From positions 1 to 64,000 of the forward strand of contig JBBRQD010000016.1 of NCBI GenBank assembly GCA_038227045.1: DNA of 64,000 nt, read 5' to 3'. Numbering within the stretch: the stretch's first letter is position 1; the number at the start of each line of letters is the position of its first letter. Below are positions 17,038 through 26,435 of the stretch, piece by piece. The translations under genes and the position numbers were made by a program. The stretch is from JANXLS01 sp038227045. GTDB lineage: Bacteria > Planctomycetota > SZUA-567 > H5-PLA8. The notes under the pieces were generated by a model, which worked only from the letters and a program-made list of their open reading frames with translations, was not told the origin of the DNA and made no database searches.

Positions 17038-18966
17038 TCAGCGCGACATGCCGTAATGATCCAGGCGCGCGGAGTAAAACTGCGGCTGGAGAACTTGATA
17101 CAGTTTGGTGTTGAACAAAATGGAGACGACGAGCGAGACGCGCTGTCTGATAAAATCGCCGTTCGTCAAACCCGACGCCGCCAGCGCGGGCGAGTAGGTG
17201 CCGCCTTTCAAGGCGATGGAAAAGAGCGCAGTTTGCGCCGGGACGACGCCTCCGGCGCTCTTGACGTAAAGTTTGAAGACCGACCCCGAACGGCCCTGCG
17301 AATTCAGGATCGCAAGATAGGGCACGCCGTTGACATCGATGCCGACCTTCGTGCCGGCGGTCGCGAATCCGGCGGGGATCGGCAGAAATCCGGTCACACC
17401 GATGGAATCTCTGTTTCCGCGGGTGAAAATAAGCCTTGTGTGCAGGTGCAGCAGTTTCAACGGCAAAGGCGCGGACACATTGGTCACGCCCAGCGGAACG
17501 GAGTTCGAATCGGCGGGATCCGAACCCATCGTTTGTTCGACGACATTGGAGAACCCGTCGCCATCGCTGTCGGTGCCGATGCCAACGACCACCGCGGGCG
17601 CCACGCCCGCGACGGTCACGTTCACGCTTCCGGAAACGCTGCTGCTGGCCGTGTCCGTGACGTTTACCGTTGCGGTGTACGTGCCGGCCACGGCATACGC
17701 GTGCGAAACACTCGCGCCCGCGCCGCTCCCGCCGTCGCCGAACGACCATGTGTATGACAATGCGCCCATCCCGCCACTCGCCGACGCCGAGAACGTCACG
17801 CTTTGGCCGATGAACGCCGGGTTCGGCGCGGCCGTTGGAGACGAATTCAGCGTCAAAGGACCGCTCGCCGCGCCGCTGTCGTACAATTCGGCGCTCGCCA
17901 ATTCGATTTGATTGATGCCGCCCGCCACAAGCGCCATGCCGTTTTGAAGCAGCGTCGCGGTGTGCGACTGGCGCGCGGCCGCGAGATTTCCGGCGGAACT
18001 CCAGGACGCTCCGGCGGGGTCGTACAATTCCGCGCTGGCGAGCGCATCAGTGCCGTTGAATCCGGCCGCGACCAGCACCTGTCCCGTGTTCAACCGGGTC
18101 GCTGTATGCAGATTGCGTGCGGCGATGAGCGCGCCCGTCGCGCTCCAGGAGTTGAGCTCCGAGTCATACAATTCGGCGCTGGCCAGCCGATTGGTTCCAT
18201 TGATTCCACCCGCCACAAGCACGCGTCCGAAGGAAAGCGGTGCCGCTATCGATTGCGCGCGCCCGGTTGCAAGCGTGCCGCCTGGCGTCCACGCGTTCGC
18301 GATGTAGTCGTACAATTCAGCGTTGGCGGTTGTGGTCATGGCCGGCAGCGTCGTGGCAAATCCGCTCACGACCAGCACCTTGCCGTTCGTCAACAACGAC
18401 GCGGTGTGATAAAAATGAGCCTTCGCCAGATTGGGTGCCGGAGTCCAGCCGCTCGACGACGGATCGTAAATCTCCGAACTGTTTAACGCGGTAATGGTCA
18501 GCGATCCTGTAACGGTGACCTGACTATCCCCGCCGGCGATGAGCACTTTTCCATTCGGCAGGAGCGTCGCGGTATGGTCCTGTCGCGGCGTGCTCATGCT
18601 GCTCGAGGTGCTCCAGCCGTTCGCCACGGGATCGTACAATTCCGCGCTGGAAAGAGTGCCGGAATCGCCCAAACCTCCAGTCACCAGAACAGTGCCGTCC
18701 GGCAACAGCGTCGCCGTGTGCCGTTTGCGCCCGGCGGCAAGCGAACCGGCGGAACTCCATGAATTCGCAACCGGATCGTAAAGTTCCGCGCTCAGGATCG
18801 TGCCGCCGCCGTCACTTTCGCCACCCGCAACGAGAACCTTGCCGCTTTGCAAAAGAGTCGCCGTATGCAACGACCGCGCCGTGGCCATCGGCGCGGCGGT
18901 CGAAAATCCTGCCGCGTGGGTGGAATATGCGATTGTTATCGCGAACACTGCCGAAACAATTTTCAT
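17038..18966 (-). CDS. Exported Kelch-repeat/PKD protein with Ca-motif and shared C-terminal domain
   Basis: 642 residues. A signal peptide (MKIVSAVFAITIAYSTHAAG) is followed by about seven Kelch blades of roughly 50 residues with the pattern HTATLLxxGxVLVAGG...SAELYDP...W. A PKD domain (TWSFGDGGSGAGASVSHAYAVAGTYTATV) is next, then a calcium motif (DSDGDGFSN, near 465). The final domain of about 125 residues also ends the M28-like protein at 150-1712. Shared landmarks: G-(M/F)-LPI-x-AGF-x-T near its start and QxAxFSxxLxxG in its middle. The plan suggests a secreted or surface protein that binds rather than cleaves. The gene's internal DNA repeats come from the Kelch blades. Confidence 0.85.
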   Translation of the reverse strand: MKIVSAVFAITIAYSTHAAGFSTAAPMATARSLHTATLLQSGKVLVAGGESDGGGTILSAELYDPVANSWSSAGSLAAGRKRHTATLLPDGTVLVTGGLGDSGTLSSAELYDPVANGWSTSSSMSTPRQDHTATLLPNGKVLIAGGDSQVTVTGSLTITALNSSEIYDPSSSGWTPAPNLAKAHFYHTASLLTNGKVLVVSGFATTLPAMTTTANAELYDYIANAWTPGGTLATGRAQSIAAPLSFGRVLVAGGINGTNRLASAELYDSELNSWSATGALIAARNLHTATRLNTGQVLVAAGFNGTDALASAELYDPAGASWSSAGNLAAARQSHTATLLQNGMALVAGGINQIELASAELYDSGAASGPLTLNSSPTAAPNPAFIGQSVTFSASASGGMGALSYTWSFGDGGSGAGASVSHAYAVAGTYTATVNVTDTASSSVSGSVNVTVAGVAPAVVVGIGTDSDGDGFSNVVEQTMGSDPADSNSVPLGVTNVSAPLPLKLLHLHTRLIFTRGNRDSIGVTGFLPIPAGFATAGTKVGIDVNGVPYLAILNSQGRSGSVFKLYVKSAGGVVPAQTALFSIALKGGTYSPALAASGLTNGDFIRQRVSLVVSILFNTKLYQVLQPQFYSARLDHYGMSR

Positions 18967-19237
18967 CGCTGCTCTTTCAGGTCCAATTCAAACAACACTA
19001 TTAAACACTCGCATATAGGCAACGATAAACCGCGTTTCGTTGAATGAAACATCTTTTACTCCCGAGAGGGCTTTCGATTGTCGCTTTCGGCTTTCGATTT
19101 ATCGCCTGATTTCCAGTACCCTTGAGCATCGCTTAAATTCCCGCCAGATAGTTCTTTCCGAATTGCTGAGAATCCTTGACTGGCAATTGACTTTGCCGGA
19201 TAATCTGAATTTGAAAGGTCAAAGAACGAGAACCCTA

Positions 19238-19723
19238 TTGAATCCCAAGACCCCACCATCCCAACCGCCTTTGGCTCCGGCCTCCTTCGAAGAATCGCTT
19301 CGGGGACTCGAAGAGACAGTCGAGCGGCTCGAAGCTGGCGAACTTCCGTTGGAAGAGAGCCTTGTGCTCTTTGAAAAAGGCGTCAGTTCGCTGAAGCATT
19401 GCCACGCCATTCTCGATCAAGCCGAAAAGCGCGTCCGCATGTTGGTCAAAAGCGCCGGCGGTGCCGGAGCCGTAGGCGGTGCCGAACCCGAAGGCGGCAC
19501 AACGATTTTGGAGGATGTTAGGATTTCTCCGTCCGCACCCGTTACGCCCCCTGCCCCTGCGCGTAAAAAATCCCCGAAGCAAAGTGTTGACTTGGAGTCG
19601 ACTACCGGGCAAAATGTGGGCTCAATACCTGAATCAGATTCAAACCAGCACCCGGCCAGGCCGGAGCCAAAGGGCCGCGACGAAACCGGCCCCGGAGGAT
19701 TGCTTTTTGGCGTCTCGCAATAG
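19238..19723 (+). CDS. xseB: Exodeoxyribonuclease VII small subunit with C-terminal extension
   Basis: 161 residues if TTG 19238 is used; start uncertain, as the frame is open upstream but unlike XseB. The core is clear: FEESLRGLEETVERLEAGEL, then PLEESLVLFEKGVSSLKHCH and LDQAEKRV. XseB is normally about 80 residues. Here a further roughly 85-residue Pro/Ala/Ser-rich tail follows, with no recognised domain. The small subunit partners XseA, not found here, in degrading single-stranded DNA. The tail's end overlaps the likely start of ispA, and xseB-ispA-dxs is a common gene order. Confidence 0.85.
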   Translation: MNPKTPPSQPPLAPASFEESLRGLEETVERLEAGELPLEESLVLFEKGVSSLKHCHAILDQAEKRVRMLVKSAGGAGAVGGAEPEGGTTILEDVRISPSAPVTPPAPARKKSPKQSVDLESTTGQNVGSIPESDSNQHPARPEPKGRDETGPGGLLFGVSQ

Positions 19724-20672
19724 AACCTCGCATCCGCGCATTCCCCCGCGCGAGGATGGCCTCAATGAACCTGGCGAGTCATCGACGAACGCCGCGGCCA
19801 TCGCACAGGCGTTTCTGAAAAAGGCTTGCGATCTTGTCGACCGAAAGCTCGACGAACTGCTGCCTTCTGAACAAACCTCACCCGGCACGCTGCATAAGGC
19901 GATGCGTTATTCGATCTTCGCCGGAGGGAAACGCTTGCGCCCCGCACTGGTTCTGGCTGCGGCTGAAGCGGTCGGCGGCACCTACGAAGACGCGCTTCCG
20001 GCGGCCTGCGCGGTGGAGATGATCCACACGTATTCCCTGATTCACGACGACCTTCCAGCGATGGACGACGACGACTTGCGGCGCGGCCGTCCGACCAATC
20101 ACAAAGTCTTCGGCGAAGCCATGGCCATTCTCGCCGGCGATGGCTTGCTGACATACGCGTTCGAAGTCCTTACTCTTAATTCAAAGCCCGCCACGGTGGC
20201 TGCACTGGTGCGTTCCGTGGCAAAGGGTGTCGGAACGCAGGGGATGGTTGGCGGACAGGTGCTCGATATGGAAGGCGAAGGCCAGCCCGCAACGCTTGAT
20301 TCCGTGCGCGCGATTCACGCCTGGAAAACCGCGGCGTTGATCGCGGCGTGCTGCGAAGCGGGCGCGCTGGCGTCAAATGCGGGACAAAACGACTTCCAAC
20401 ACCTTGCGCAATATGGGCTAAACATTGGACTGGCTTTTCAAATCGTCGATGATATACTTGACCTTACATCCACGCCGGAAGCACTGGGCAAGACGCCGGG
20501 AAAAGACGCCAAATCCGGAAAGGCGACTTATCCGGCAGTTCTTGGCATGGAAAAATCGAAGCGGGAAGCGGACAGATTGGCAACCATCGCCTTCGATGCC
20601 TTGAAAATTTTCGGTCCCCGAGCGCAGACATTGGAGGCTTTGGGACGTTTTGTTTTGGAACGGCAGTCGTAG
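19707..20672 (+). CDS. ispA: Short-chain polyprenyl (farnesyl/geranylgeranyl) diphosphate synthase
   Basis: The start is set by a strong GGAGG at 19694-19698, eight bases before TTG 19707, giving 321 residues and a 17-base overlap with xseB. Longer open frames upstream are the shadow of xseB. Seen: AMRYSIFAGGKRLRP, the first aspartate-rich motif DDLPAMDDDDLRRGRPT, and the second motif DDILDLTSTPEALGKTPGKD. It condenses IPP with allylic diphosphates. The exact chain length is not deducible. It lies in an isoprenoid operon ahead of dxs. Confidence 0.92.
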   Translation: MASRNRTSHPRIPPREDGLNEPGESSTNAAAIAQAFLKKACDLVDRKLDELLPSEQTSPGTLHKAMRYSIFAGGKRLRPALVLAAAEAVGGTYEDALPAACAVEMIHTYSLIHDDLPAMDDDDLRRGRPTNHKVFGEAMAILAGDGLLTYAFEVLTLNSKPATVAALVRSVAKGVGTQGMVGGQVLDMEGEGQPATLDSVRAIHAWKTAALIAACCEAGALASNAGQNDFQHLAQYGLNIGLAFQIVDDILDLTSTPEALGKTPGKDAKSGKATYPAVLGMEKSKREADRLATIAFDALKIFGPRAQTLEALGRFVLERQS

Positions 20673-20683
20673 TACAACGGGTT

Positions 20684-20758
20684 CAGAGCCGCGCACGTAA
20701 GTAAGCGGCCAAACCTGCGCGCCGCGAAAAATGCCGCTTACTTACGTGCGCGGCTCTG
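20684..20758. repeat. Perfect 26-bp inverted repeat between ispA and dxs
   Basis: Arms at 20684-20709 and 20733-20758 are exact complements over 26 bases. The left arm begins CAGAGCCGCGCACGTAAG, and the loop is 23 bases. It is a strong hairpin inside an otherwise operon-like xseB-ispA-dxs order. It could be an attenuator or processing site, or an independent repeat element. Confidence 0.85.
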
Positions 20759-20812
20759 GATGCCTTGAGTTGAAACTGGAATTAAACCTAATTTCGCAAC
20801 GGGAGATAGGCT

Positions 20813-22834
20813 ATGAGAGACCCAGCAGCAATCGCAGCGGAAACATCCACGTCCAGTTCTTCGGACCGGCTTTTGAAGCCGCTGGAAGCCGTGGCGCATA
20901 AAGCCGGTGCGGCTATGGGTGCCGAACGCCCCAATTTAGCCTGTGCGATCCCCCGCCCTTTTCTGCAGAATCTGACCAGCCCCGACGACGTAAAGAAGAT
21001 CCCGCTCGAATATCTGCCTGAATTGGCTGCGGAAATTCGCGAGAAAATCAATGCGACGGTGCAGATGACCGGCGGGCATTTGTCTTCCAATTTGGGCGTC
21101 ACCGAACTGACCATCGCCCTGCACCGCGTCTATGATTTCAAGAAGGATCGCCTGGTGCTTGACGTGGGCCATCAGGTCTACGCGCACAAGCTGCTTACCG
21201 GCCGCTTCAACCAGTTCCACACGCTGCGCCAGAAGGGCGGCATTTCCGGCTATCCGAATCCGCACGAGAGCGAATACGATCTCTTCATGACTGCCCATGC
21301 GGGATGTTCCGTCAGCTCCGCGCTCGGATTGGCCGTTGGCGATCACTTGCAGAAAAAGGACACGCACAGCGTTGCGGTCGTCGGCGACGGCGTGCTCACC
21401 GCCGGTCTGGTCTTCGAAGCGTTGAACCATGCAGGCGATTTGAAGGAAGACATGCTCGTCATTTTGAACGACAACGAGCACTCCATCAGCCCCACAACGG
21501 GCGCGCTCTCCGCGACCTGTTCGAACATTCGCTCGACGCACTTCTACCGCAAGGTGAAGGATGCCGGCCGGGAATTGATCGAAAAGATTCCGTTCGTCGG
21601 CAAAGACATCGAACGCTTTGCGTCAGACACCTTCGACGCCGCAGCCCGCGCGACGCACGCGCCCGGCGCGATTTTCATGGATCTCGGATTCCGCTACTTT
21701 GGACCGATCGACGGCCATGACATCGACGGATTGATCCGCTGGCTCACCGAGTTGAACACAGTCAAGGGTCCGAAACTGTTGCATGTCGTCACCAAGAAAG
21801 GTCATGGACTGCCTTGGGCCGCGAACGATCCGGTGACGTGGCACGGCGCGAAGCCCTACGAAGTCGCCGGCTCCGAAGCGACGGTGAAGAAGTCCGCCCC
21901 GACCCCGCCCGCGTACACGAAAGTCATCAGCGACGCGATTATCAATGTCGCCAAAGGCGACGAAAAAGTGGTGGCGATCACGGCCGCGATGCCGGACGGC
22001 ACGGGCTTGGTCAATTTTCAGAAAGTGTTCCCGAAGCGCTATTATGATGTAGGTATCTGTGAGCAACACGCGGTGTGTTTCGCCGCGGCGCTGGCGAAAT
22101 CCGGCATGCATCCGGTGGCCTGTATTTATTCGAGCTTCCTGCAGCGCGCCGTCGATCAACTCATGCACGAAATTGCGTTGCAAGACGGCTTGCCTGTGGT
22201 GCTGTGTCTCGACCGCGCGGGCGTGGTGGGCGACGACGGCCCGACGCACAACGGCGTCTTCGACATCGCGTACATGCGCGCATTCCCCTTCTTTACGCTC
22301 TGCGCGCCGAAGGATCAGCCCGAAGCTGAAGCGATGGTGGCGTGGGCCGTGAAAGCTCGCAAAGCCATTGCGATCCGCTATCCGCGGGACAATGTTCCGG
22401 CCACACCGCTCAGTGAAACGCTTCAGCCGATCGAAATGGGCAAGGGCGAAATTCTGCGCCGCGGCGAAAAAGTCGCGGTCCTCGCTTACGGCTCGCAAGT
22501 GGTGCACGCAATGGAAGCCGCCGCTTTAATCGAGAAACAAACCGGCCTGAAGATCACTGTGGCCAACGCGCGCTTCGCCAAACCGTTCGACGGCGCGCTG
22601 CTGACGGATCTGGTCAACAATCACGACCGCGTGATCACGGTGGAAGATCACCAACTGCAGAACGGCTTCGGCACCGCGGCGCTGGAAACGGCCTGCGAAC
22701 TGCGCCTGGACACGCGCAAGATCAGCCGCCTGGGCATCCCCGATCTGTGGATCCAGCACGGCCCGCGCAAGTGGCAACTGGCGACCATCGGCATCGACGC
22801 CGAAGGAATTGCGAAAGCAGTTTTGGCGAAGTAA
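20813..22834 (+). CDS. dxs: 1-deoxy-D-xylulose-5-phosphate synthase
   Basis: 673 residues; GGGAG lies nine bases before ATG 20813. It makes DXP from pyruvate and glyceraldehyde 3-phosphate with ThDP, the first step of the MEP pathway. Seen: SSNLGVTELTIALHRV, VGHQVYAHKLLTGR, the ThDP motif GDGVLTAGLVFEALNHAG...NDN, and the transketolase C-terminal half with CEQHAVCFAAALAKSG and DRAGVVGDDGPTHNG. About 40 residues precede the usual first helix (SSSSDRLLKPLEAVAHKAG), an N-terminal extension. The usual NDNxMSIS reads NDNEHSIS here. Confidence 0.97.
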   Translation: MRDPAAIAAETSTSSSSDRLLKPLEAVAHKAGAAMGAERPNLACAIPRPFLQNLTSPDDVKKIPLEYLPELAAEIREKINATVQMTGGHLSSNLGVTELTIALHRVYDFKKDRLVLDVGHQVYAHKLLTGRFNQFHTLRQKGGISGYPNPHESEYDLFMTAHAGCSVSSALGLAVGDHLQKKDTHSVAVVGDGVLTAGLVFEALNHAGDLKEDMLVILNDNEHSISPTTGALSATCSNIRSTHFYRKVKDAGRELIEKIPFVGKDIERFASDTFDAAARATHAPGAIFMDLGFRYFGPIDGHDIDGLIRWLTELNTVKGPKLLHVVTKKGHGLPWAANDPVTWHGAKPYEVAGSEATVKKSAPTPPAYTKVISDAIINVAKGDEKVVAITAAMPDGTGLVNFQKVFPKRYYDVGICEQHAVCFAAALAKSGMHPVACIYSSFLQRAVDQLMHEIALQDGLPVVLCLDRAGVVGDDGPTHNGVFDIAYMRAFPFFTLCAPKDQPEAEAMVAWAVKARKAIAIRYPRDNVPATPLSETLQPIEMGKGEILRRGEKVAVLAYGSQVVHAMEAAALIEKQTGLKITVANARFAKPFDGALLTDLVNNHDRVITVEDHQLQNGFGTAALETACELRLDTRKISRLGIPDLWIQHGPRKWQLATIGIDAEGIAKAVLAK

Positions 22835-22855
22835 GATTTCTAAATCAAAGGAACC

Positions 22856-22887
22856 GAAATGGGGCGAACGCAAGTTCGCCCCATTTC
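22856..22887 (+). terminator. GNRA-capped hairpin after dxs
   Basis: A perfect 14-base stem (GAAATGGGGCGAAC / GTTCGCCCCATTTC) is closed by a GCAA tetraloop, 22 bases after the dxs stop. The downstream side is A/T-containing (ACATTTGAACTTTCTTG) but lacks a solid T-run. Likely the end of the isoprenoid operon. Confidence 0.6.
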
Positions 22888-23066
22888 ACATTTGAACTTT
22901 CTTGATTCTGCGTTTTGGAAGAAACACCAGTTGCAAAGTCGTTCTCACGCCCCCATATCCACACATTTTCAATTCACTTGATTTTTCCTCGGATTTCGCG
23001 AAACGATTCGCGGTTCCTCGGCGTCCAAATCATCGGACCATTGGAACTCACCACGAGGAAATCATC

Positions 23067-26000
23067 ATGATTCGAAAGCTTGCAGTCGCCGCCATCAGCG
23101 CCGCGTTATTTTTTGCGTTAGTCGAATTCCATCCGTTGCGCCCGAGCGCGGCGAATCTCGAAAGCAGCCCCATTTCGCTGACCAATCCCGACGGCCAGTC
23201 GCTGGCGCTCGTGAAGTACGATTTGCGCGCGGCGGTCCATGGCGCGCTCAGCCTCGTCGAAATGGAAATGACCTTCCGCAATCCGGAAGCCCGTCAGATG
23301 GAGGGGCGCTTTACCTACACGCTTCCGCCCGGCGCGACGATCAGCCGCTTTGCGAAAGAGGTCAATGGCAAATTGATGGAAGGCGAAGTCGTCGAGCGCA
23401 TGAGGGCGCAGGCCATTTACACTGAAATTCTGCACACGATGCGCGACCCCGCGCTGCTGGAAACCGATCAGGGCAACCGCTTCTCCGCGCGCGTTTTTCC
23501 CGTCCCGGCAAGCGGCACGGTGCGCCTGCTGCTTGCGTTCAGCCAGCCGCTGCCGATGAAAAATGGCGTGCGTAAATTGACGATCCCGCTCGCGGGTTTG
23601 CCGAAGATCGGCGAATTCAATTTCAACGCCATTGGCCGGCCGCTCGAATCCGAAACCGGCACCGGCGTGGTGCTCGATAAAGAAGAACCGATCGGCGACG
23701 ACCTCGCCGGCTTCTCGCGTCACTCGCTCGACTACACGCCGACAAAAGACATCGAACTCACCTTCAAAGCCGCCGCGGACAAACCGATCCGCGCGCTCAA
23801 AGCCGGCAATTTTCAGATGGTTCAGTTTCTCTACAACCCGGCTGGCGCGCAGACTGTCGCGCCCGCCAGCGACTGGTCGTTCTACTTCGATACCTCCGCA
23901 TCCGGTGCGGACACCGAAGCGCCGCGGCTGCAAGTCATTGATCGGCTCCTCGCTGGCATGGTTCCCGTGTTGCGCGAAAAAGACACCTTGTTCAGCGCGC
24001 ATGCATTCGACATCGACAGCGCCGAACTTTTTTCGGATGTTTCGATGAACAGCAAGGGCGGCAAGCCGATCATGCCGGAAGTGGTTTACAAGCTCCGTTC
24101 ACGGCATGCGCTCGGCGCGACCAATCTCGAAGCCGTATTGAAAGACATCGGCGCAAAAGCCCGTGCGAATGCAAATCCCCGCACGTATGTGCTGGTCAGC
24201 GACGGCATCGCGACTTGGGGCAAACGCGAGCTGACCGACCTGCTCGCGGCGCTGGGCGATTGGCCGGCGAAAGACACGCTGCACGCGCTCGTGATCGGCA
24301 GCAAGCAGGACGAAAAGATTCTCAACGGCATCGTCGAAAAGGCGCACGGACGAGTCGTCACACTGCCGCTGAGCACCGATGTCGAAGGCAATGTGGCGAA
24401 GGCCATCGCCGATTTGCGCGCGCCGATCGGCGCACACTTCGATGTGTACGACGAAGGCACTGCGTGGATTTACCCGAAGTCGTTCCATGACGTGCGGCCG
24501 GGCACCGAATTGATCGCGTTCTCCGAAATAAAGGACGGCGGCAAGTCGCTTCCCGGTTTCGTGCAGCGCGGCGCGGACGGCAAAACGATCAAGGACACAC
24601 AGGTCCCCGTTGCACCGGTCGAAGTCGCCGATTTTGCGCCGCTCTTGCAGCGCGAAGCGTACAAGAACTACCTCGATTTTCTGGAGAAACAGGAGCAGGC
24701 CGCGAAGGACGCGATGAAGCGCGCGGAATTGCACAAGAAGCGCATCGAGGTCTCGGTGAAGAACCGCGTGATGTGTTCGCTGACCTCGCTGCTGGTGCTC
24801 GAGACCGAACACGATTACTCACGCTTCGGCATTGAGCGCACGGCGCTGGCGGAGGTGATGATCGTCGGCAAGAGCGGCATCGAATTGCGCAAACGCACGC
24901 CGGATGAAGTACCGATGGCGGAAGCGCCCGTCCGGAAAAAACAGGCGGACTTCAGGGGCGAAGGGAAAGGCGAAAAGCCCATGGAAGCCGCGAAAGAAAA
25001 ATTGAAAAGCGCCTTGGAAGAAACGCGCGCGGCAGCTTCCACCGACAAAGCGCTGGCCGACGATGGGTTTGCGGCGGATGCCAAAGCAAGTCCTGGAACC
25101 GCTGGGCGCGACTTTGCCGGCGCGGGCGGAGGCAGGGGCCGAGGCGTTGACCGCGAGCAACTGGAGGAAAACGGCTCAAATATTTTACGGATTGAAGCGC
25201 TTCAACGATCGAATCGTGACGAGCCGCATCCTTTCGCGCAATCTGCCACGGGCGGCACCCCACCTGCGTCTCCAGTGGCTGCCGCGCCTCGTTTGGCAAG
25301 TGCAGGTGAAGCGCGCGATGGAACGCCGAGGCAGGACGCGCAGAACGGGGAGCGCCGCCGCGAATTGGACCGCGCCGCCGCAACTCCGAACGATGCCTCC
25401 GCGCGAACCCCGGCGGTCAACGGAAAACTGGCGCGTCCGGATTGGACGGCGCAAGCCGATGAAATTCCCAGCGACGCTCAGTTGAGTGAACTGCGCGCGA
25501 AAATTCAAGCGGCTCCGCACGACCGCAAGTTGCGCAACGCTTACGCCGACGCGCTGCTCAAAGCGAAGAAGTACGACAACCTTCAAGCCGAAGTGTTTCA
25601 GTGGCTGCCGTTCGATCCGGAGAATCCCGCCGTTTACGAATACCTCGGAAAGAGCGCCACGGGCTTGAACGATCCAGTGCTGGCTCTGAGAGCGTACAGT
25701 TCTATCGCCGAAATCGCGCCCAATCGCGCCGCGCTGCTCAACCGCGCGGGATACCTGCTGCTCGCCGCGAAAAAGTACGATCTCGCCGAATCCATGTTCC
25801 GCGAAGCACTCAAAAACCGGAAGGACGATGCAAACATTCACCGCGGGCTGGCGATGAGCTTGTGGCTGGCCGGGAATTTCGAAGGCGCGTCGGTCGCATA
25901 CGAAACGGCGATGATGCAGGATTTCAACGCGCGCTACGGCGACGCGAAACGCGTGCTGCGCGAGGAATTCGGCTATGTGCTGCGCGCGTGGCGCAAGAAA

Positions 26001-26423
26001 GATCCGGCGAGTTCCGACGCGATCGTTGCGCGCGCTCAACGCGCCAATGTCGATCTGCTGCGCGTGGACGCGTTGCGCGTGACGATGTGCTGGGAAACCG
26101 ACGCCAACGACGTGGATTTACACGTTGTCGATCCGAGCGGCGAAGAGTGCTTCTACTCGCACAAAAACAACGCATCGGGTTTGGAACTGTATTCGGATCA
26201 GACGCAGGGTCTCGGACCGGAAGTGATCCGCACCGACAAAACGCAGCAAGGAACCTATCACGTCGGCGTGAATTATTTCAGCGCCGGCCCCATGGGCGTC
26301 TCGCGCGGCATCGTGGTGATCGTCAAGCCCGTTGACGGCGTCGACGAAAACCCGCAAATCATTCCCTTCGCGCTGATCGAGGGCGGCCGCGACATGCGGT
26401 TCGTGGGCTCCGTGAACTACTAA
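23067..26423 (+). CDS. Exported VIT-vWA-TPR-DUF2135 protein
   Basis: 1118 residues from ATG 23067 (GAGGAA seven bases upstream). The frame open from 22902 is not supported. A signal peptide or anchor (AVAAISAALFFALVEF) leads to a VIT domain (LVEMEMTFRNPEARQMEGRF, YTLPPGATI). A von Willebrand A domain follows, with an intact metal site Asp275-Thr-Ser-Ala-Ser279. Next are the linker common to bacterial VIT proteins (NRVMCSLTSLLVLETEHDY), a low-complexity stretch and TPR-like helices. A C-terminal domain from about 1007 (MCWETDANDVDLHVVDPSGE) is of DUF2135 type. It probably acts in protein-protein binding at the cell envelope. It stands alone between dxs and nirD. Confidence 0.85.
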   Translation: MIRKLAVAAISAALFFALVEFHPLRPSAANLESSPISLTNPDGQSLALVKYDLRAAVHGALSLVEMEMTFRNPEARQMEGRFTYTLPPGATISRFAKEVNGKLMEGEVVERMRAQAIYTEILHTMRDPALLETDQGNRFSARVFPVPASGTVRLLLAFSQPLPMKNGVRKLTIPLAGLPKIGEFNFNAIGRPLESETGTGVVLDKEEPIGDDLAGFSRHSLDYTPTKDIELTFKAAADKPIRALKAGNFQMVQFLYNPAGAQTVAPASDWSFYFDTSASGADTEAPRLQVIDRLLAGMVPVLREKDTLFSAHAFDIDSAELFSDVSMNSKGGKPIMPEVVYKLRSRHALGATNLEAVLKDIGAKARANANPRTYVLVSDGIATWGKRELTDLLAALGDWPAKDTLHALVIGSKQDEKILNGIVEKAHGRVVTLPLSTDVEGNVAKAIADLRAPIGAHFDVYDEGTAWIYPKSFHDVRPGTELIAFSEIKDGGKSLPGFVQRGADGKTIKDTQVPVAPVEVADFAPLLQREAYKNYLDFLEKQEQAAKDAMKRAELHKKRIEVSVKNRVMCSLTSLLVLETEHDYSRFGIERTALAEVMIVGKSGIELRKRTPDEVPMAEAPVRKKQADFRGEGKGEKPMEAAKEKLKSALEETRAAASTDKALADDGFAADAKASPGTAGRDFAGAGGGRGRGVDREQLEENGSNILRIEALQRSNRDEPHPFAQSATGGTPPASPVAAAPRLASAGEARDGTPRQDAQNGERRRELDRAAATPNDASARTPAVNGKLARPDWTAQADEIPSDAQLSELRAKIQAAPHDRKLRNAYADALLKAKKYDNLQAEVFQWLPFDPENPAVYEYLGKSATGLNDPVLALRAYSSIAEIAPNRAALLNRAGYLLLAAKKYDLAESMFREALKNRKDDANIHRGLAMSLWLAGNFEGASVAYETAMMQDFNARYGDAKRVLREEFGYVLRAWRKKDPASSDAIVARAQRANVDLLRVDALRVTMCWETDANDVDLHVVDPSGEECFYSHKNNASGLELYSDQTQGLGPEVIRTDKTQQGTYHVGVNYFSAGPMGVSRGIVVIVKPVDGVDENPQIIPFALIEGGRDMRFVGSVNY

Positions 26424-26435
26424 CGCGGGGTTTTT

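Noticed and set aside
17038..18966. Regularly spaced DNA repeats suggestive of a CRISPR array
   Set aside because: The repeats are coding, about 50 codons apart, and correspond to Kelch blades in a continuous reading frame.
18967..19237. Open frame upstream of xseB from 19040
   Set aside because: The 66 codons before TTG 19238 show no similarity to XseB or other families, and there is no ribosome binding site at 19040; treated as noncoding.
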